This document shows positions 10,891 through 21,555 of a stretch of DNA of 64,000 nt, piece by piece (position 1 is the first letter of the stretch; each line of letters begins with the position of its first letter). A program made the position numbers and the translations under genes. The stretch lies in assembly GCA_000611775.1 (NCBI GenBank), contig KK106983.1:3034808-3098807 (forward strand), written 5' to 3'. The stretch comes from Umbilicaria muhlenbergii (Eukaryota > Ascomycota > Lecanoromycetes > Umbilicariales > Umbilicariaceae). The notes under the pieces were generated by a model, which ran no database searches, was not told where the DNA came from, and was given only the letters and a program-made list of their open reading frames with translations.

Positions 10891-11025
10891 CAAACACGTC
10901 TACAGTTCCCCAGGTCTTCTGTCTTCTCACGACGTGACATCAATTGCGGGGTCTGAAAGGGGGTTACTCAGGTCGTTAGCCACGTTGGGATGCTTGGTGA
11001 CTGTGCCCATCTACCCATCCACTAT

Positions 11026-11585
11026 CGGTAAATGTCTAAAATGACCCCCCCCAAACTTCAGAATTCCCAGAATAACCCCCATAACTCCATAGTTCCTCGT
11101 TTGACCCCCAGTGCCCCTGCAAATATTGAGGAATAGAAAGGAATTTCTCAACAACATTTCATAAATAGATTACTGAGCAATAAATGAATAATGATGACTC
11201 ACTCTCTTGCAAGTCTTGTTCCTCAGAGGCTCAATTAAGTGCGGGTGTAGAAACCAGACAAGGTACCACATAAGGAGGACATGTAATTATCATTAGATGT
11301 TGGATGGCACAGGCGGTAAACATTTTGTTAAGGTTATAGTTAGAAACTCAACTGAGAGAATGAAACATCAGAGTAGTGATCAAGAACCTGTTGAGAACTC
11401 TTGAAAGAAATTGAACAAATTAAATTCAGGAGTAAATTGTGAATTAAATTGATTTGGGCACAGCCTAAACACCCTGAATCATACAAATTGAATGCACGAT
11501 GTTGAGTCTGAAAGCATGTCTAGAGGCCTTGGGGGTCAAACGAGGAATCATGAAGTTGGGGTTGGGTCATTTTGGACATTTACCG
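11026..11585. mobile_element. Non-autonomous Mutator-like element (MITE), 560 bp
   Basis: The ends are inverted repeats. The left begins CGGTAAATGTCTAAAATGAC; the right end, reverse-complemented, begins CGGTAAATGTCCAAAATGAC. Similarity continues through CCTCGTTTGACCCCCA on both arms (11026-11118 and 11523-11585), with an extra stretch of about 25-30 bp in the left arm. The flanks repeat ATCCACTAT (11017-11025 and 11587-11595), i.e. a 9-10 bp target-site duplication, diagnostic of Mutator-like transposition. The AT-rich interior has no coding frame, so it must have moved with a transposase supplied in trans. Confidence 0.75.
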
Positions 11586-11768
11586 TATCCACTATCCAAC
11601 ATTCATCTTGGGATGCCTTCCATCTTCCATTTTCTGTCTCCTATTCTTCATCAACTATTCTATTACTCTCGACCATGAGTAAGTTTCGAAATGCTTGGTC
11701 AAGGGCATTGACCTCCGCGAAAGCAAATGCCTTTCACGAAGCATGTTGCTTTCTTCGTCCCCGAACCA

Positions 11769-12524
11769 TTACTTCTTCTTCAAGATAAAGCCAATCCAGC
11801 ACTTGACCCCTTCCCAATGCCCTCGCATCGCCCCAACCAGATTCGGATCTTTCGGACTGCCTTCCTGCACCTCAAGAAACTCCAATCCCCACTTTGATGC
11901 TTCCTTTTCAACATCCTCAATGGAATGGATATGACTTGGACCCCACACCAATTCCCCCGTATCTTTGTCGACGATGCTGGCATGCGTGGTTTGGGCCAGG
12001 TCGGAATGCGTCCCGGTCGTCATCAGAAAGCCGCCAGGCTGCAACAATTTGCTCGTGGCCTCGAAGAAGTCGGGCAGGGTGAAGTGCTCCATCACCAGCG
12101 TGCTGATGAGCCCAACGGCATCCAGGGCGCACTCGGGCGCGGTCGGATGGACCAGCGGGTTGTACACCTCGCACTGCACCTTCGCGGCTCGGGCATCCGG
12201 TGGAAGAGAGGCCAGGCGCTCTTGACATCTACGTCGGGCGATCTCTAGCATCTCCGGCGTCGCGTCTAGACCGATGATGGTCGCCGAGGGCACGCTGAGC
12301 AACTTCAATGTGTTACGGCCGGTGCCGCAGCCGAAGTCGATGATCTTGAGGTTTGGCGCCGAGTATGCTCCCCGCACGAGCGATAGGAACTTTGGAAGTA
12401 ACGTGGCCAGCTCGGCTTCATCGTGTCCTTGCACAGTGTTCAAATGCCCTTGATCATAATCGGCGACCCAGCGACTGTATAAGTCTTCTATCGGGATGGA
12501 CTTCACCTCTGAAGTGGCTACCAT
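11769..12524 (-). CDS. Class I SAM-dependent methyltransferase
   Basis: Single-exon gene of 251 residues. SAM-binding motif I is IIDFGCGTGRNTLKLL (about residues 60-75), followed by the acidic loop residue in IGLDATPEMLEIARRR. A motif-IV-like stretch (ALDAVGLISTLVMEHF) and a post-motif segment (LLQPGGFLMTTGTH) come next. This is a complete methyltransferase_11/25-type fold. The substrate cannot be inferred: there is no biosynthetic cluster around it and no targeting signal. The C-terminus is GHWEGVKCWIGFILKKK. It starts about 180 bp inside the right end of the Mutator-like MITE. Confidence 0.8.
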   Translation of the reverse strand: MVATSEVKSIPIEDLYSRWVADYDQGHLNTVQGHDEAELATLLPKFLSLVRGAYSAPNLKIIDFGCGTGRNTLKLLSVPSATIIGLDATPEMLEIARRRCQERLASLPPDARAAKVQCEVYNPLVHPTAPECALDAVGLISTLVMEHFTLPDFFEATSKLLQPGGFLMTTGTHSDLAQTTHASIVDKDTGELVWGPSHIHSIEDVEKEASKWGLEFLEVQEGSPKDPNLVGAMRGHWEGVKCWIGFILKKK

Positions 12525-13512
12525 GGTGGCTTCGGCTGTTGCTTGACAGATGAGCTCACAGCGCTGAAATTGATACGTTGGGCGAGTATGGGGTTACGTA
12601 CCTTGATCAATCGTTGTTTTAGACTCGGGCGGGTCCTTCCTTTCAAGAGTACTTGTGGTCTTTGCCTTGTATTTTCTCACCCAGTGCCCAAGTGCAGACG
12701 AGTGGAATGACGGAGATAGTCGGCGAACTGAACTCAGTGAAGCATCGGAGTGATGTAGCGGTGAAAAAGGAAAAGGTAGAGATGACATACGAAAGCGCGA
12801 CATGGAAGGCGTCATTCAGTCTTCAAAACCTTACGAGGCATGCAAATGTACGGAGCACATGCACTGAGACCTAGATCTGCGAACTAAGGTGGGTGTATGT
12901 GCATACCTTGACCTTGTCGATCTTGTACTCGCATACTCGTATCTTATGCCGTGGTGTCATTTTGAGTCGGATATCTTCGCTTTATCTTCTCGTCCTTCTA
13001 CGCTTGCTTATGTCTTCTTCTTTCTGAAGCCAGCCAGAACGCAAGTTGCATATACAAGCTACGCTGAATAGAAAAGACTAAATTATAGGGTGTGGGAAGA
13101 TCGAGTCGGCTTGCATACATGCTTTTATAGATTCGCCTTCTCAGCTCAGCGTGTAACCGAAGGCTGAGGTACCTATCGAACCCCCATTTCGGCCAAGTGT
13201 CTCTACACTACTACGCTGACACCATCGTACATACCAGTGGAATCATCACCGCGGACCACCACTTCTAAGACGCCTACAAACTTATGCACCCGATACAACT
13301 TCGCGTGCGCCCAAATATTGCCGCACGAAACCTAAAAGTACCGCGGAGCCACAAGAGCCAGCCAAATTCCAAGCATCCATTTCCGATATGCATGATGGAA
13401 AAAGTATAGAGGCCGACCGTTCTCTATCGACGTCCACCCTGCCGGTAATCAGCTCTGAAGCTCGAGAGCAATGGCCGCGGACTCGATCTGATAGAAAGCT
13501 GCTCCATCGCTA
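12525..13512. other. Intergenic, about 1 kb
   Basis: This stretch lies between the methyltransferase start and the stop of the cysteine-rich membrane-protein gene. Only short frames without recognisable features are present on either strand. The methyltransferase promoter should be at the left end. Confidence 0.45.
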
Positions 13513-14633
13513 CTAATCTTTCGCCGCTGGAAGCTCTCGACTCATCTCAGCTGCCGCTAGTTCCGCCGGGAGTTTAGATACCGCCTCTAATTCAACGAGA
13601 GCCTCGCCCGAGAGTTCCGGCTTGAACCATGGCGATCCGGCTGGCCTTGAAGTCTCGTTCGGCTGGCTTAAAGGAGCGGTCTCCTTTCGCGCTTTGCTGT
13701 TCCCCCGGCGATAAATGAACAGGGCCAAAGAAGCTAGGATCGCTATCGCGATTCCAACCGAGATAGCAACGCTGGCGCCAATCTCGCTGATAGACGAGCT
13801 TGTGGGCAATGGCGACTTGGTGGCTGCAGGAGGTGCAGTCACAAGAGTAAGCCCGGCTGTCGTCGACCCTGACCACAAGGGCTTACTCGGTGTGGTTGTG
13901 ACTAAGGGGTTGCTCGCTGTGCTTGTGACTGAAGGGCTACTCGCTGTGCTTGTGGCCGATGACTGCGAACTTGTGATTGATGACTGCGAACTTGTGAATG
14001 ATGACTGCGAACTTGTGAATGTTGACTGCGAACTTTTGACTGAGGACTGCGAACTTGTCACTGTGGAAGAATTGGCGGTGAAGCCACCGGGCATCACGAT
14101 ACCGAGAGTACTATATGTACCCAGGGTTAAAATGCTGAGCGTATTCGTGCAGCAACCGGCGTCACCTCCGCAGCAGTACGTCGAGTTGGAGCATTGGGAA
14201 ACCTGGCAACCGTTGTCTGGAGAGTCTTTATTTATCGAATGGCTAATTAGTAACATGCTCACCAGAGAAGATGTGACCTCGTGCTACTTACTGGCCTGAC
14301 AGAATGTGGGACAAGCGGTGCTGTTGCTCCCTACTTCGAGTGAGAAACGACTTCCCCACTTACTACCCCATGAGGATTGTACATACAAGTCGCATCTGTA
14401 CAGCTACCGCGCCCAAGTGACCATGGGGTCGGGGCCCACGGCTCTGGGAGGCCATGGCATAGTTTGTTCGAAAGACAGGCGAAGCCTATTGCACAGCAGA
14501 AGGTGTCACCGGCCTCTGTACCGCACGCGGTGTCCTCGCTTGGATTTCCGTTCGGGTAGAAGCATAGCGCTGACATGTAAGTTGCGAGATTTAGGCACAA
14601 TATAGTGTGGTAGAACAGGTATAGGACTCCCAT
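13513..14633 (-). CDS. Cysteine-rich secreted-type I membrane protein with Ser/Thr stalk
   Basis: Three exons: 14633-14387, 14330-14292 (39 nt) and 14225-13513. The 56- and 66-nt introns (GTATGT/GTAG and GTAAGT/AAAG) keep frame, giving 332 residues. An N-terminal hydrophobic signal (VLYLFYHTILCLNLATY) precedes a cysteine-rich ectodomain: CFYPNGN, FCCAIGFACLSNKLC, RGSCTDATW across intron 1, CPTFC, then GCQVSQCSNSTYCCGG-x-GCC. A Ser/Thr stalk with SSQSS repeats leads to a membrane helix at about 244-267 (VAISVGIAIAILASLALFIY) and a cytosolic tail of about 65 residues. This C-x-C ectodomain plus single helix is common in filamentous ascomycetes but functionally uncharacterised; a surface-sensor or wall role is inference. 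Confidence 0.75.
13920..14065. repeat. 21-bp coding tandem repeat
   Basis: About six degenerate units built on gatgactgcgaacttgtgaat lie in exon 3 of the cysteine-rich gene. They encode the SSQSS-x-TS repeats of the extracellular stalk on the minus strand. Units keep a multiple of three, so stalk length can vary without breaking frame. Confidence 0.75.
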
Positions 14634-16340
14634 GATGCTAACTGTTTGACTAAAGAGAACGAAGGATCAATACTATATTCCATCAAAGTTGACAACAAGG
14701 AGAACAAGATATGGGATTAAGGGTGCGGCCCAGGTGGTACATGACACAGTATGGAGCCCTGCTAGAGCTGAATACAACGACAGGGAACCTCTCAAGTACC
14801 GCCACGAGCGGACATATAGGAAATCGACGATGTTTACAGATAGTCGCCTTCTTCTGCATCATTCTAGGATTGTGAGTCTTGCGGCAGGGCGAGACGTATC
14901 TCTATTTTCAGACGTGCAGTAACTGCGGTAACTGCACCGCAAAAGAACGGCGGGCATGAATCTGCATGGCATAAAGCAAAACCGTGCTCGACGAGTATAA
15001 AATGACAAAGATCTTCGAAGACATTGCACATCTGAGATTGGGAGTCCTATGTTTGACCCTACTTGATATATCGCTGCCTATCGCTCGAAAGCGGTGGCGC
15101 TTATCGATGGTGTACTTGTACCTCGTACACTCCATAAGGAAACGAAAACGAAAACGAAACGCTCGCAGGCAGGGCCCGAGATGGCATTGTTGAACCGCAG
15201 CAGGAACCGCGGAAACCCTCTCGCAGTCTGTCATTAGCGCTGTCTCAACGATGAAATGGCGAGGCGCCCGGCACTCAGGTACGAGGTTTTCTATTTTCGG
15301 GTCCGTGAGTCCTTACCCCTGCCCGCATCTGCCTGATCGCCTTCCTCGCCATAGGAAAACTCAACGACCTCGGCGCCGAAGATTATCGACAGACGTGGGA
15401 CAGAGACTGTTTAATACGAGGATTGCAACGAGGGCATCAATGAGTGGTGGAACATAGTTCGGTGCCGCAGCTACTAAAGTTAATCGTTGGAATGCAAAGC
15501 GTTTTGCATATCATATCGATGCAGGAAATCGCATCCCACCAGCTTAAGCAACCCCTCCCTTCCTTTCACATTCTGCCTTCCCTCTTCCCCTTTACACTCC
15601 CCCTTCAGACGCTCCCTTCACTTCTTCAACCCTCGTCTACTTACACCATCCTCCTATCCCACCCCCCCCACCAACCCCACTATCACTCCACAGTTTGTTT
15701 CGCGCAGATAGGTCAGGTCGGCGAGGGAAGGGAGACTACACCCGCGTGGTTATTTAAGACGTGGGACGAGCGGGCGTGAGTCGTGGTGGAGGGAATGGAG
15801 GTGGAGGGGAGGTGGTGAAGGTTACAGATGGTTGAAGTGGGGTGGGGAGATGGCGCTTTCTCTTTAGAGGGCGAGGAGGGACGACAAGACTGCTGAGATG
15901 AGGGGGAGGGAGCGCGGAGCACCGGAGAGGATGTGGTTGGTACGTGAGGGAGGAGGGGAATAGCGTGTCTGAGGGCTCGTAGCCGGGCCTTGGTTGGCGT
16001 CTGGAGATGGTGAGGTGGTGCGGAGGTGGGAGGGGAGGGGGGTACTGGTTATAAAGGCGGATGGTTTGAGGTTGGATGGTCGTGGTTGGTGAGAGAAGGA
16101 AGGGGGTCTAGTGCTAGATCGGGTATGAGGTGGATCGGATGAGGCTGCATCCTTCCCGGTTAGCTGATTGCGGACACGTTAGCAGGCACGGCAGGGTCGC
16201 CAATCTTGTGATACCCTGAGCGGATAAAAGGCGTGTTATTGAGCTATATTAGTGCAGGCTATATTCTTATGGTTAAACTAATAGGCTTGAGCTCTGATTC
16301 ATAATCGTTACATCAAAGAACTTATGCAACTCTGCCGACC
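14634..16340. other. Intergenic, 1.7 kb with a long pyrimidine tract
   Basis: No gene is seen. From about 15,540 to 15,680 the plus strand is strongly pyrimidine-rich (runs such as cccctccctt and ctcccccttc), followed to about 16,100 by purine/G-rich sequence. Fungal promoters often carry CT tracts upstream of the start, but no start codon with a credible product follows on either strand. It may belong to a non-coding transcript or be an eroded gene. Confidence 0.4.
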
Positions 16341-17324
16341 TTAAATCGCCCGCCCGCCATCAACCTCAAGGTTGACCCCGGTGACAAACGCACTGTCTTC
16401 CGAGGCCAAGAAAAGGCATGCATTTGCTATATCCAACGGTTCGGTCAATCTGCCCATGGGTACACCCGACAAGAACTTCTGCACGTTCTCTGGCGTATGC
16501 TTCACCCCAGTGAATTGTTCGAAGAGTCCTGTACCGGAGAGAAGGGGGCAGATGCTGTTGATGCGGATTTGATGAGGCGCGTATTCAGCCGCGAGCCCTT
16601 TCGTTGCCTGCACACAAACCACAAGCATCATCAGCGACGAAGCGAGGTCATGGCCGCTCTGGGCCAACGGCAATGAGGTTTGTGGTAACGCACGTTAGCT
16701 ACTGCTCCTTTGCTGGCGTTATACCAAACCAAGCCAGGTCTCGGTCTTGTCGCTCCGACGCTTGCGATGTTGATGATGGATCCTCCTTGCTTCTGCTCTA
16801 GGAGCTTCGTTACCACAGCCGATGTGCCTAGGAAAACGCTCTTAACGTTGACATTCATGACCATGTCGAACTCCTTTTCCGTGACCTCCAGCGTGGGCTT
16901 GTTTTTGTACGAAGTCCCTGCATTGTTCACCAGTATATCCAGACGGCCATACTTGGAAATCGTGCCAGACACGAGTTTCTCCCAGTCCGAGGCGGAAGTC
17001 ACATCGGCTTGGACAAAAGAGATGTAGGAGGGATTGGTGGCTGCGACGCGCTCGCCGCCCTTTGAGTTGATGTCGGAGATGACCACTTTGGCCCCTTCGG
17101 ATGCGAAGCGGTAGGCTATGCCTTCGCCGAAGCCCGAACCGCCGCCTATGCAACAGTAGGGACGTAAGTCAGCCGGAAGTCGGAGCAGGGAGAGCGAGAT
17201 AAAGCCAAGTCACGACGTTCAGGGCTTTACCAGTCACAATGGCCACTTTGCCCTGTAGCCGCTTGCCGGTAGTCTTGCTCGAGCTTTCGGAGGTTGCCAT
17301 ATCTTTAATATCCGAGACAGACAT
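16341..17324 (-). CDS. Short-chain dehydrogenase/reductase (classical SDR, FabG-like)
   Basis: Three exons: 17324-17231, 17145-16694 and 16607-16341. The introns (85 and 86 nt; GTAAAG/CATAG and GTGCGT/TGCAG) keep frame, giving 270 residues. The cofactor site TGGGSGFGEGIA spans intron 1 (TG-x3-G-x-G). VISDIN ends beta-2, NNAG lies near residue 115, and the catalytic Ser and YNASK are present (NIASVG, then VWYNASKGAVAN). The C-terminus EDSAFVTGVNLEVDGGRAI is that of SDRs related to 3-oxoacyl-ACP reductase and 2,5-diketogluconate-type enzymes. Oxidation or reduction of a small alcohol/ketone with NAD(P) is expected; the substrate is unknown. Confidence 0.85.
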
Positions 17325-17770
17325 GATAGGGATCGCAGCGGTCTAAGCACTGGGACGAGATGACAGTTGTAAAATTGACAAAGTACGCATTAGACGGCCG
17401 GAGACAAGTGATGAGTGTGGGAAGTAGAAGTATTCATGGCAAGCCGGAGCTTTCTTTGCCTGAGGAGAGCCCCTCCCCACAGAGCCCCTCCCCAGCTCTC
17501 TCAACCATGTGGGGTAGCAGCATGATAAGGCTGAGATGTGGGGTTGACAGGGCGGATGCGGAAGCGGAAGAAGCCGCGGAGCTCGGGCTAGCGACTGGGT
17601 TTGAAGCCTTGATTTGAATACATCAGAGTACAGAACAGTATGTGTATACAATGACTCAGAATGACTTGGCAAAGACAACGGCAAATCTACAGGTCGATAA
17701 AAACGCGATGGTGGCAAAAAGGATAGATAACAGGACGTCAGCGGCGGTAGAAGCCGTCAACAACGGACAC
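17325..17770. other. SDR promoter region
   Basis: About 450 bp lie between the SDR start and the stop of the next minus-strand frame. No separate gene is seen. A minus-strand frame at 17656-17859 encodes a hydrophobic end (VLLSILFATIAFLSTC) and might be an alternative last exon of the neighbouring gene. Confidence 0.35.
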
Positions 17771-18508
17771 TTAGCAACCCCAGAATGGGGGACATCCGCC
17801 CATAGTCGAAGTGTCGCGGGGAGAGACGCCGCAGATAGAAGGGGTACTGTAGGCGCCATCGTACGAGCGAGGGATGTCCAGTGCGGTTGTGGTAGTCGGC
17901 TGCGTGAGTGCGCCGTCAGCGTCGATCGGGTCGTGAAACAGTGCGACTCTCACTTCTCTCCCCGAGCTACAATGGCCTCGACCCTCAAAAACATTCCTGT
18001 ACGCCGGCTTCATCCCGTCATCCGAATCGATCTCGCTCATGGGAGGGATATCCTCCGACATTTCTCTGGAGTACCTTCGTCCCTGCTCCTGCGCCGACGT
18101 GGCATGCTCTCTTTTCCTGTCCCGCCGATTGCCTAACGAGGTTCGATGCGCTTTGCAGGCCCGCAAGCTACTCCTTCTACGTGCCTTCTCGTGGCTGCTT
18201 AGCTCCAATGCTCTTTCGCCTAGGTCCTTGCTGCCAGAATCCCATGTTTGATGATTCTGGTGGCGTGGGGTTTCGTGGCACGTCCAGGAAAAGGAACCAT
18301 CCCCAGCTTGTTGGCCCTTGGATGGCGGGTTAGAGTTGAACGCAAGGGCTGCGTTTTCTCCAGCTTCAGCTTCGAATTTTCGGTCAAGGGGTGGAAACTC
18401 AAAGGGCTGGTCAATGGTACGCTCCAGTAGACGTTGTGCCAGCTCCGGGGATGGTGTTGCGGTCCCAGGAACAAGAGCGTACCTTCGTCCCGATGGTGCA
18501 CTTTGCAT
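17771..18508 (-). CDS. Hypothetical protein, basic, low complexity
   Basis: An open frame of 245 residues that I do not recognise. It is rich in Arg, Ser, Glu and Pro. An acidic EIDSDDGMKPAYRNVFEGRG segment (about 158-177) is the most ordered-looking part, and the N-terminus (SAPSGRRYALVPGTATP) has no signal peptide. A TACTAAC-like branch sequence just upstream of the ATG, with an AG nearby, suggests that one or more 5' exons may exist further right. A hydrophobic frame downstream could be joined by splicing. Boundaries are uncertain. Confidence 0.38.
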   Translation of the reverse strand: MQSAPSGRRYALVPGTATPSPELAQRLLERTIDQPFEFPPLDRKFEAEAGENAALAFNSNPPSKGQQAGDGSFSWTCHETPRHQNHQTWDSGSKDLGERALELSSHEKARRRSSLRACKAHRTSLGNRRDRKREHATSAQEQGRRYSREMSEDIPPMSEIDSDDGMKPAYRNVFEGRGHCSSGREVRVALFHDPIDADGALTQPTTTTALDIPRSYDGAYSTPSICGVSPRDTSTMGGCPPFWGC

Positions 18509-19495
18509 GTTTAAGGGTGGCCCGATGGTTGGGTTAGTATGGGAGTGGAAAGATTAATGACTATCTTGATTGTGTTAGGTGGACTATGTGCTGATCGAGA
18601 AGACTTTGGTACAATATTAATTAGTGATCGAAGATTACGGATCGTATCGTCAACGCGACGAGCATATAAGCAGAGACACAGAAAGCAAACAGAATATCCC
18701 GTGACAAACAGTATGTGCAAGACGGAAGCAGTTTGCGGCAGGCGACATGACGAGTGCGTTGGGATGATTGCGTGGTCTAGGGCAAAGTCAACAGAAGATA
18801 CAGACGTCATGTCTCGAAATGACGGAAATAGTAGCATTCTGGACATTGGCAGGATTTAAGACACAGTCCGTACCACGCCGAGGACAGCCCGAAGCAGGGG
18901 TGAACATAAGAGGCCACTTGTTAACGACCAGGACACTGATGAAGGCAGCAATCAAGAGCGTACAGTGTAGAATGGTTTTTGCAGACGCTGCATCCTCGGA
19001 AAGTGGCAATGGGCAAATTGCCTACGATGACTCGGATGAGCGCAGATACCAAGTGCTCTCTGCCTCGGTCCCGTACTCCCTTCCTACGGAGAAGACAGCG
19101 TCGAAGTAAGCAAGGCAGTCTCCCAACCCGCGCTGCATGACTGGAAGAAAGATCATCTGAGGAGGTCATTCAGACATCTTGGGTAGAAATGAGCACAATG
19201 AATGGAGCAGTCAAGTGACCGCTGAGGTAACAAAGACGTTGTTTTGAAATGGATGTGGAAGAAGAGAGAAGCGTGAGAAGAGCGACAAGAGGAGAAAAAC
19301 GAAGCTGTACCTGCATTCAGCCTGCTGTTCGTATTTGCACGTGTAGTGCCGTCATCGATCCGGTCTAGCCCCGTAGCGTTAGCGTGGGGGTGAATCTAGA
19401 AAAAAGGTGAGGTGATGCGTAACCGGCATCACCAGAATCGGTTGACTCACTCTTGTCCTACTCCTTTCAACGCAGGCATCAAGTATCAAGGAACG
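18509..19495. other. Divergent intergenic region upstream of MET2
   Basis: This stretch separates the minus-strand hypothetical gene from MET2 on the plus strand. Minus-strand frames with hydrophobic stretches (18511-18846 and 18788-19009) are seen but have no clear start or splice pattern. A CAACGCAG about 25 bp before the MET2 ATG could be the acceptor of a 5'-UTR intron. Confidence 0.4.
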
Positions 19496-21156
19496 ATGAC
19501 AGTGGACCACGGTGTGCCCAATGGCAATGGCGCGCCCAGTCTGAACAGATACCGTCAGTGTCCTCTTCCAAATCTCTCCGGATCTCGGCAGCTGCTAAAT
19601 CCCGTAGAGAGAACTTCCACACAGCCCGAGAACCCATTTGCCTCCCTTATACCTGACCAAGAGATTGCAATTATCCCATCCTTTACCCTCGAATCCGGTG
19701 TCATCCTTCGCAATGTTCCGGTCGCATACAGCACTCGGGGTAAGCTCTCGCCCGACCGCGACAATGCTATGGTGATATGCCATGCCTTGACCGGTAGTGC
19801 CGACGTCAGCGATTGGTGGGGCCCACTGATGGGAGGGCCTGGTCGAGCCTTCGACGTATCGAGGTTCTTCGTCGTCTGTCTGAACAGCCTGGGGAGCCCA
19901 TATGGAAGCGCAAGTCCAGTCACTTTTAAGGACGGAGACTCGACTCGAGAAAGATATGGGCCGGAATTCCCCTTGACCACAATACGGGACGATGTTAAGT
20001 ACGTGTCGCGCTTAGGTTGGAATGATTAGATTACTGATATTGTGACAGTATACACAAACTCATCCTGGACGATCTAGGGGTGCGCCAGATTGCCGCCGTC
20101 GTTGGCGGCTCTATGGGTGGCATGTTGGTACTGGAATACGCGTATTTTGGGAAAGACTATGTCCGTACAATTGTGCCAATAGCCACATCCAGCCGGCATA
20201 GTGCTTGGGGTATCAGTTGGGGCGAAGCGCAGAGGCAAAGCATCTATTGCGACCCGAAATACGATGACGGCTATTACTCCTTCGATGACCCTCCTTCAAC
20301 CGGTCTCGGCGCGGCCCGGATGTCCGCTCTCCTCACATATCGAAGTCGAAATTCCTTTGAAGCGAGGTTCGGGAGGAATACGCCTGATCCATCACGAAGG
20401 CAGAATATCAACGACAACCACAATTCTTCGGCGCCATCAAACGAGCACTGGGCGGTACACAATGAAGGCCATAAGAATGCGCGGACATCTCGAGCATCGA
20501 GCATAAATGGCATTGGATCGCGACCGTCAACACCAAATACAACGTCGCAATCTTCATCCAGTCCTGTTGGCGACACACCACTGTTTACCGATCCCCAATT
20601 CCACGGAGCAACGGCCCTGGATGCGCCAAAACCGCCTACGCCTCTGCCCGAACGGAGGCGCGCCGCAACGTACTTTTCTGCGCAGTCGTACCTTCGCTAC
20701 CAAGGCGATAAGTTTGTGAAGCGGTTCGACAGTAACTGCTACATCGCCATCACCCGCAAACTCGACACCCATGACGTGTCGAGGTATCGCGTAGCAGATG
20801 ACTCACCAAATCCGGTTGCCGAAGCTTTGGCCCAGATACAGCAGCCAGCACTAGTGCTAGGCATAGAGAGCGACGGCCTTTTTACCTTCGAGGAACAGCA
20901 AGAGATTGCGGCGGCGATACCAAACTCGAGACTGAAGACGATCGATAGTCCGGAGGGGCACGATGCATTCCTACTACAATTCGAGCAGGTCAACCGGCAT
21001 ATATTAGACTTCTTTAGAGAAGTACTGCCAGATATCATGGAAGCTCCGGGAGTGGATGTGGACGGCATGGATGGGGTTGAGGGAGATGGGGTGGGCACCA
21101 TGACCAAAAATAGCACGTTCGGGGAGGCGGAGGTAGAAGATATAACTGCTTGGTAG
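19496..21156 (+). CDS. met2: Homoserine O-acetyltransferase
   Basis: Alpha/beta-hydrolase-fold enzyme that acetylates L-homoserine with acetyl-CoA, committing it to methionine and cysteine synthesis. Two exons (19496-19998, 20049-21156) flank a 50-nt GTACGT/GACAG intron, giving 536 residues. Signature stretches are VICHALTGSADVSDWW, NSLGSPYGSASP and the nucleophile elbow GGSMGG with Ser about 189. The acid is Asp about 443 (GIESDGLF) and the base His about 472 (PEGHDAF). SSRHSAWGISWGEAQRQSI is typical of the family. Residues about 278-378 form a Ser/Asn/Pro-rich insertion of the kind found in fungal MET2. The ATG at 19496 (MTVDHGVPNGNG) is chosen; an in-frame upstream ATG lacks a family-like sequence. 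Confidence 0.9.
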
Positions 21157-21555
21157 TTTTCAAAGCAGTGTTACTCTGTAATGATCACTGTATCAAGCTG
21201 TACCGTACACATGGTTTGGATATTGGCGACTGACCGGCTTTGGGTGATTTGAGGCCATGTGCAAGTCATGTCAGGACGCTACGAGTAATACTATTAAGTA
21301 ATACTATTAATGGTTCTCGCCGAGATTACACTTGTGCCTTTGTTGCAATCAAGATTGTTCCACTGGATATTGTTGCAAAAGCGTAGAATCGCCGAAAACG
21401 GCCTAGGGCGTGAAGGCGGCAAGGAGGCACCACTCGTGCCCGCGCGCAGCATAAAGACCCAAAGACAGACGCGACCACTTGCTTTCCGACCTTTTCTCTC
21501 CAGCATTGCTCTCTTCCCCGTCGCAAATCTTACACAGCTCTTCCAATCGCGTACA
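21157..21555. other. Spacer between MET2 and the Acinus-like gene
   Basis: About 400 bp, with a short direct repeat (taatactattaa, twice) at 21,287-21,311. The reading frame of the next gene stays open upstream of its chosen ATG to 21,310, but that part lacks conserved sequence and is taken as 5' UTR. Confidence 0.45.

Noticed and set aside
13920-14065. CRISPR-like or satellite array
   Set aside because: In-frame coding repeat for the SSQSS stalk of a membrane protein.
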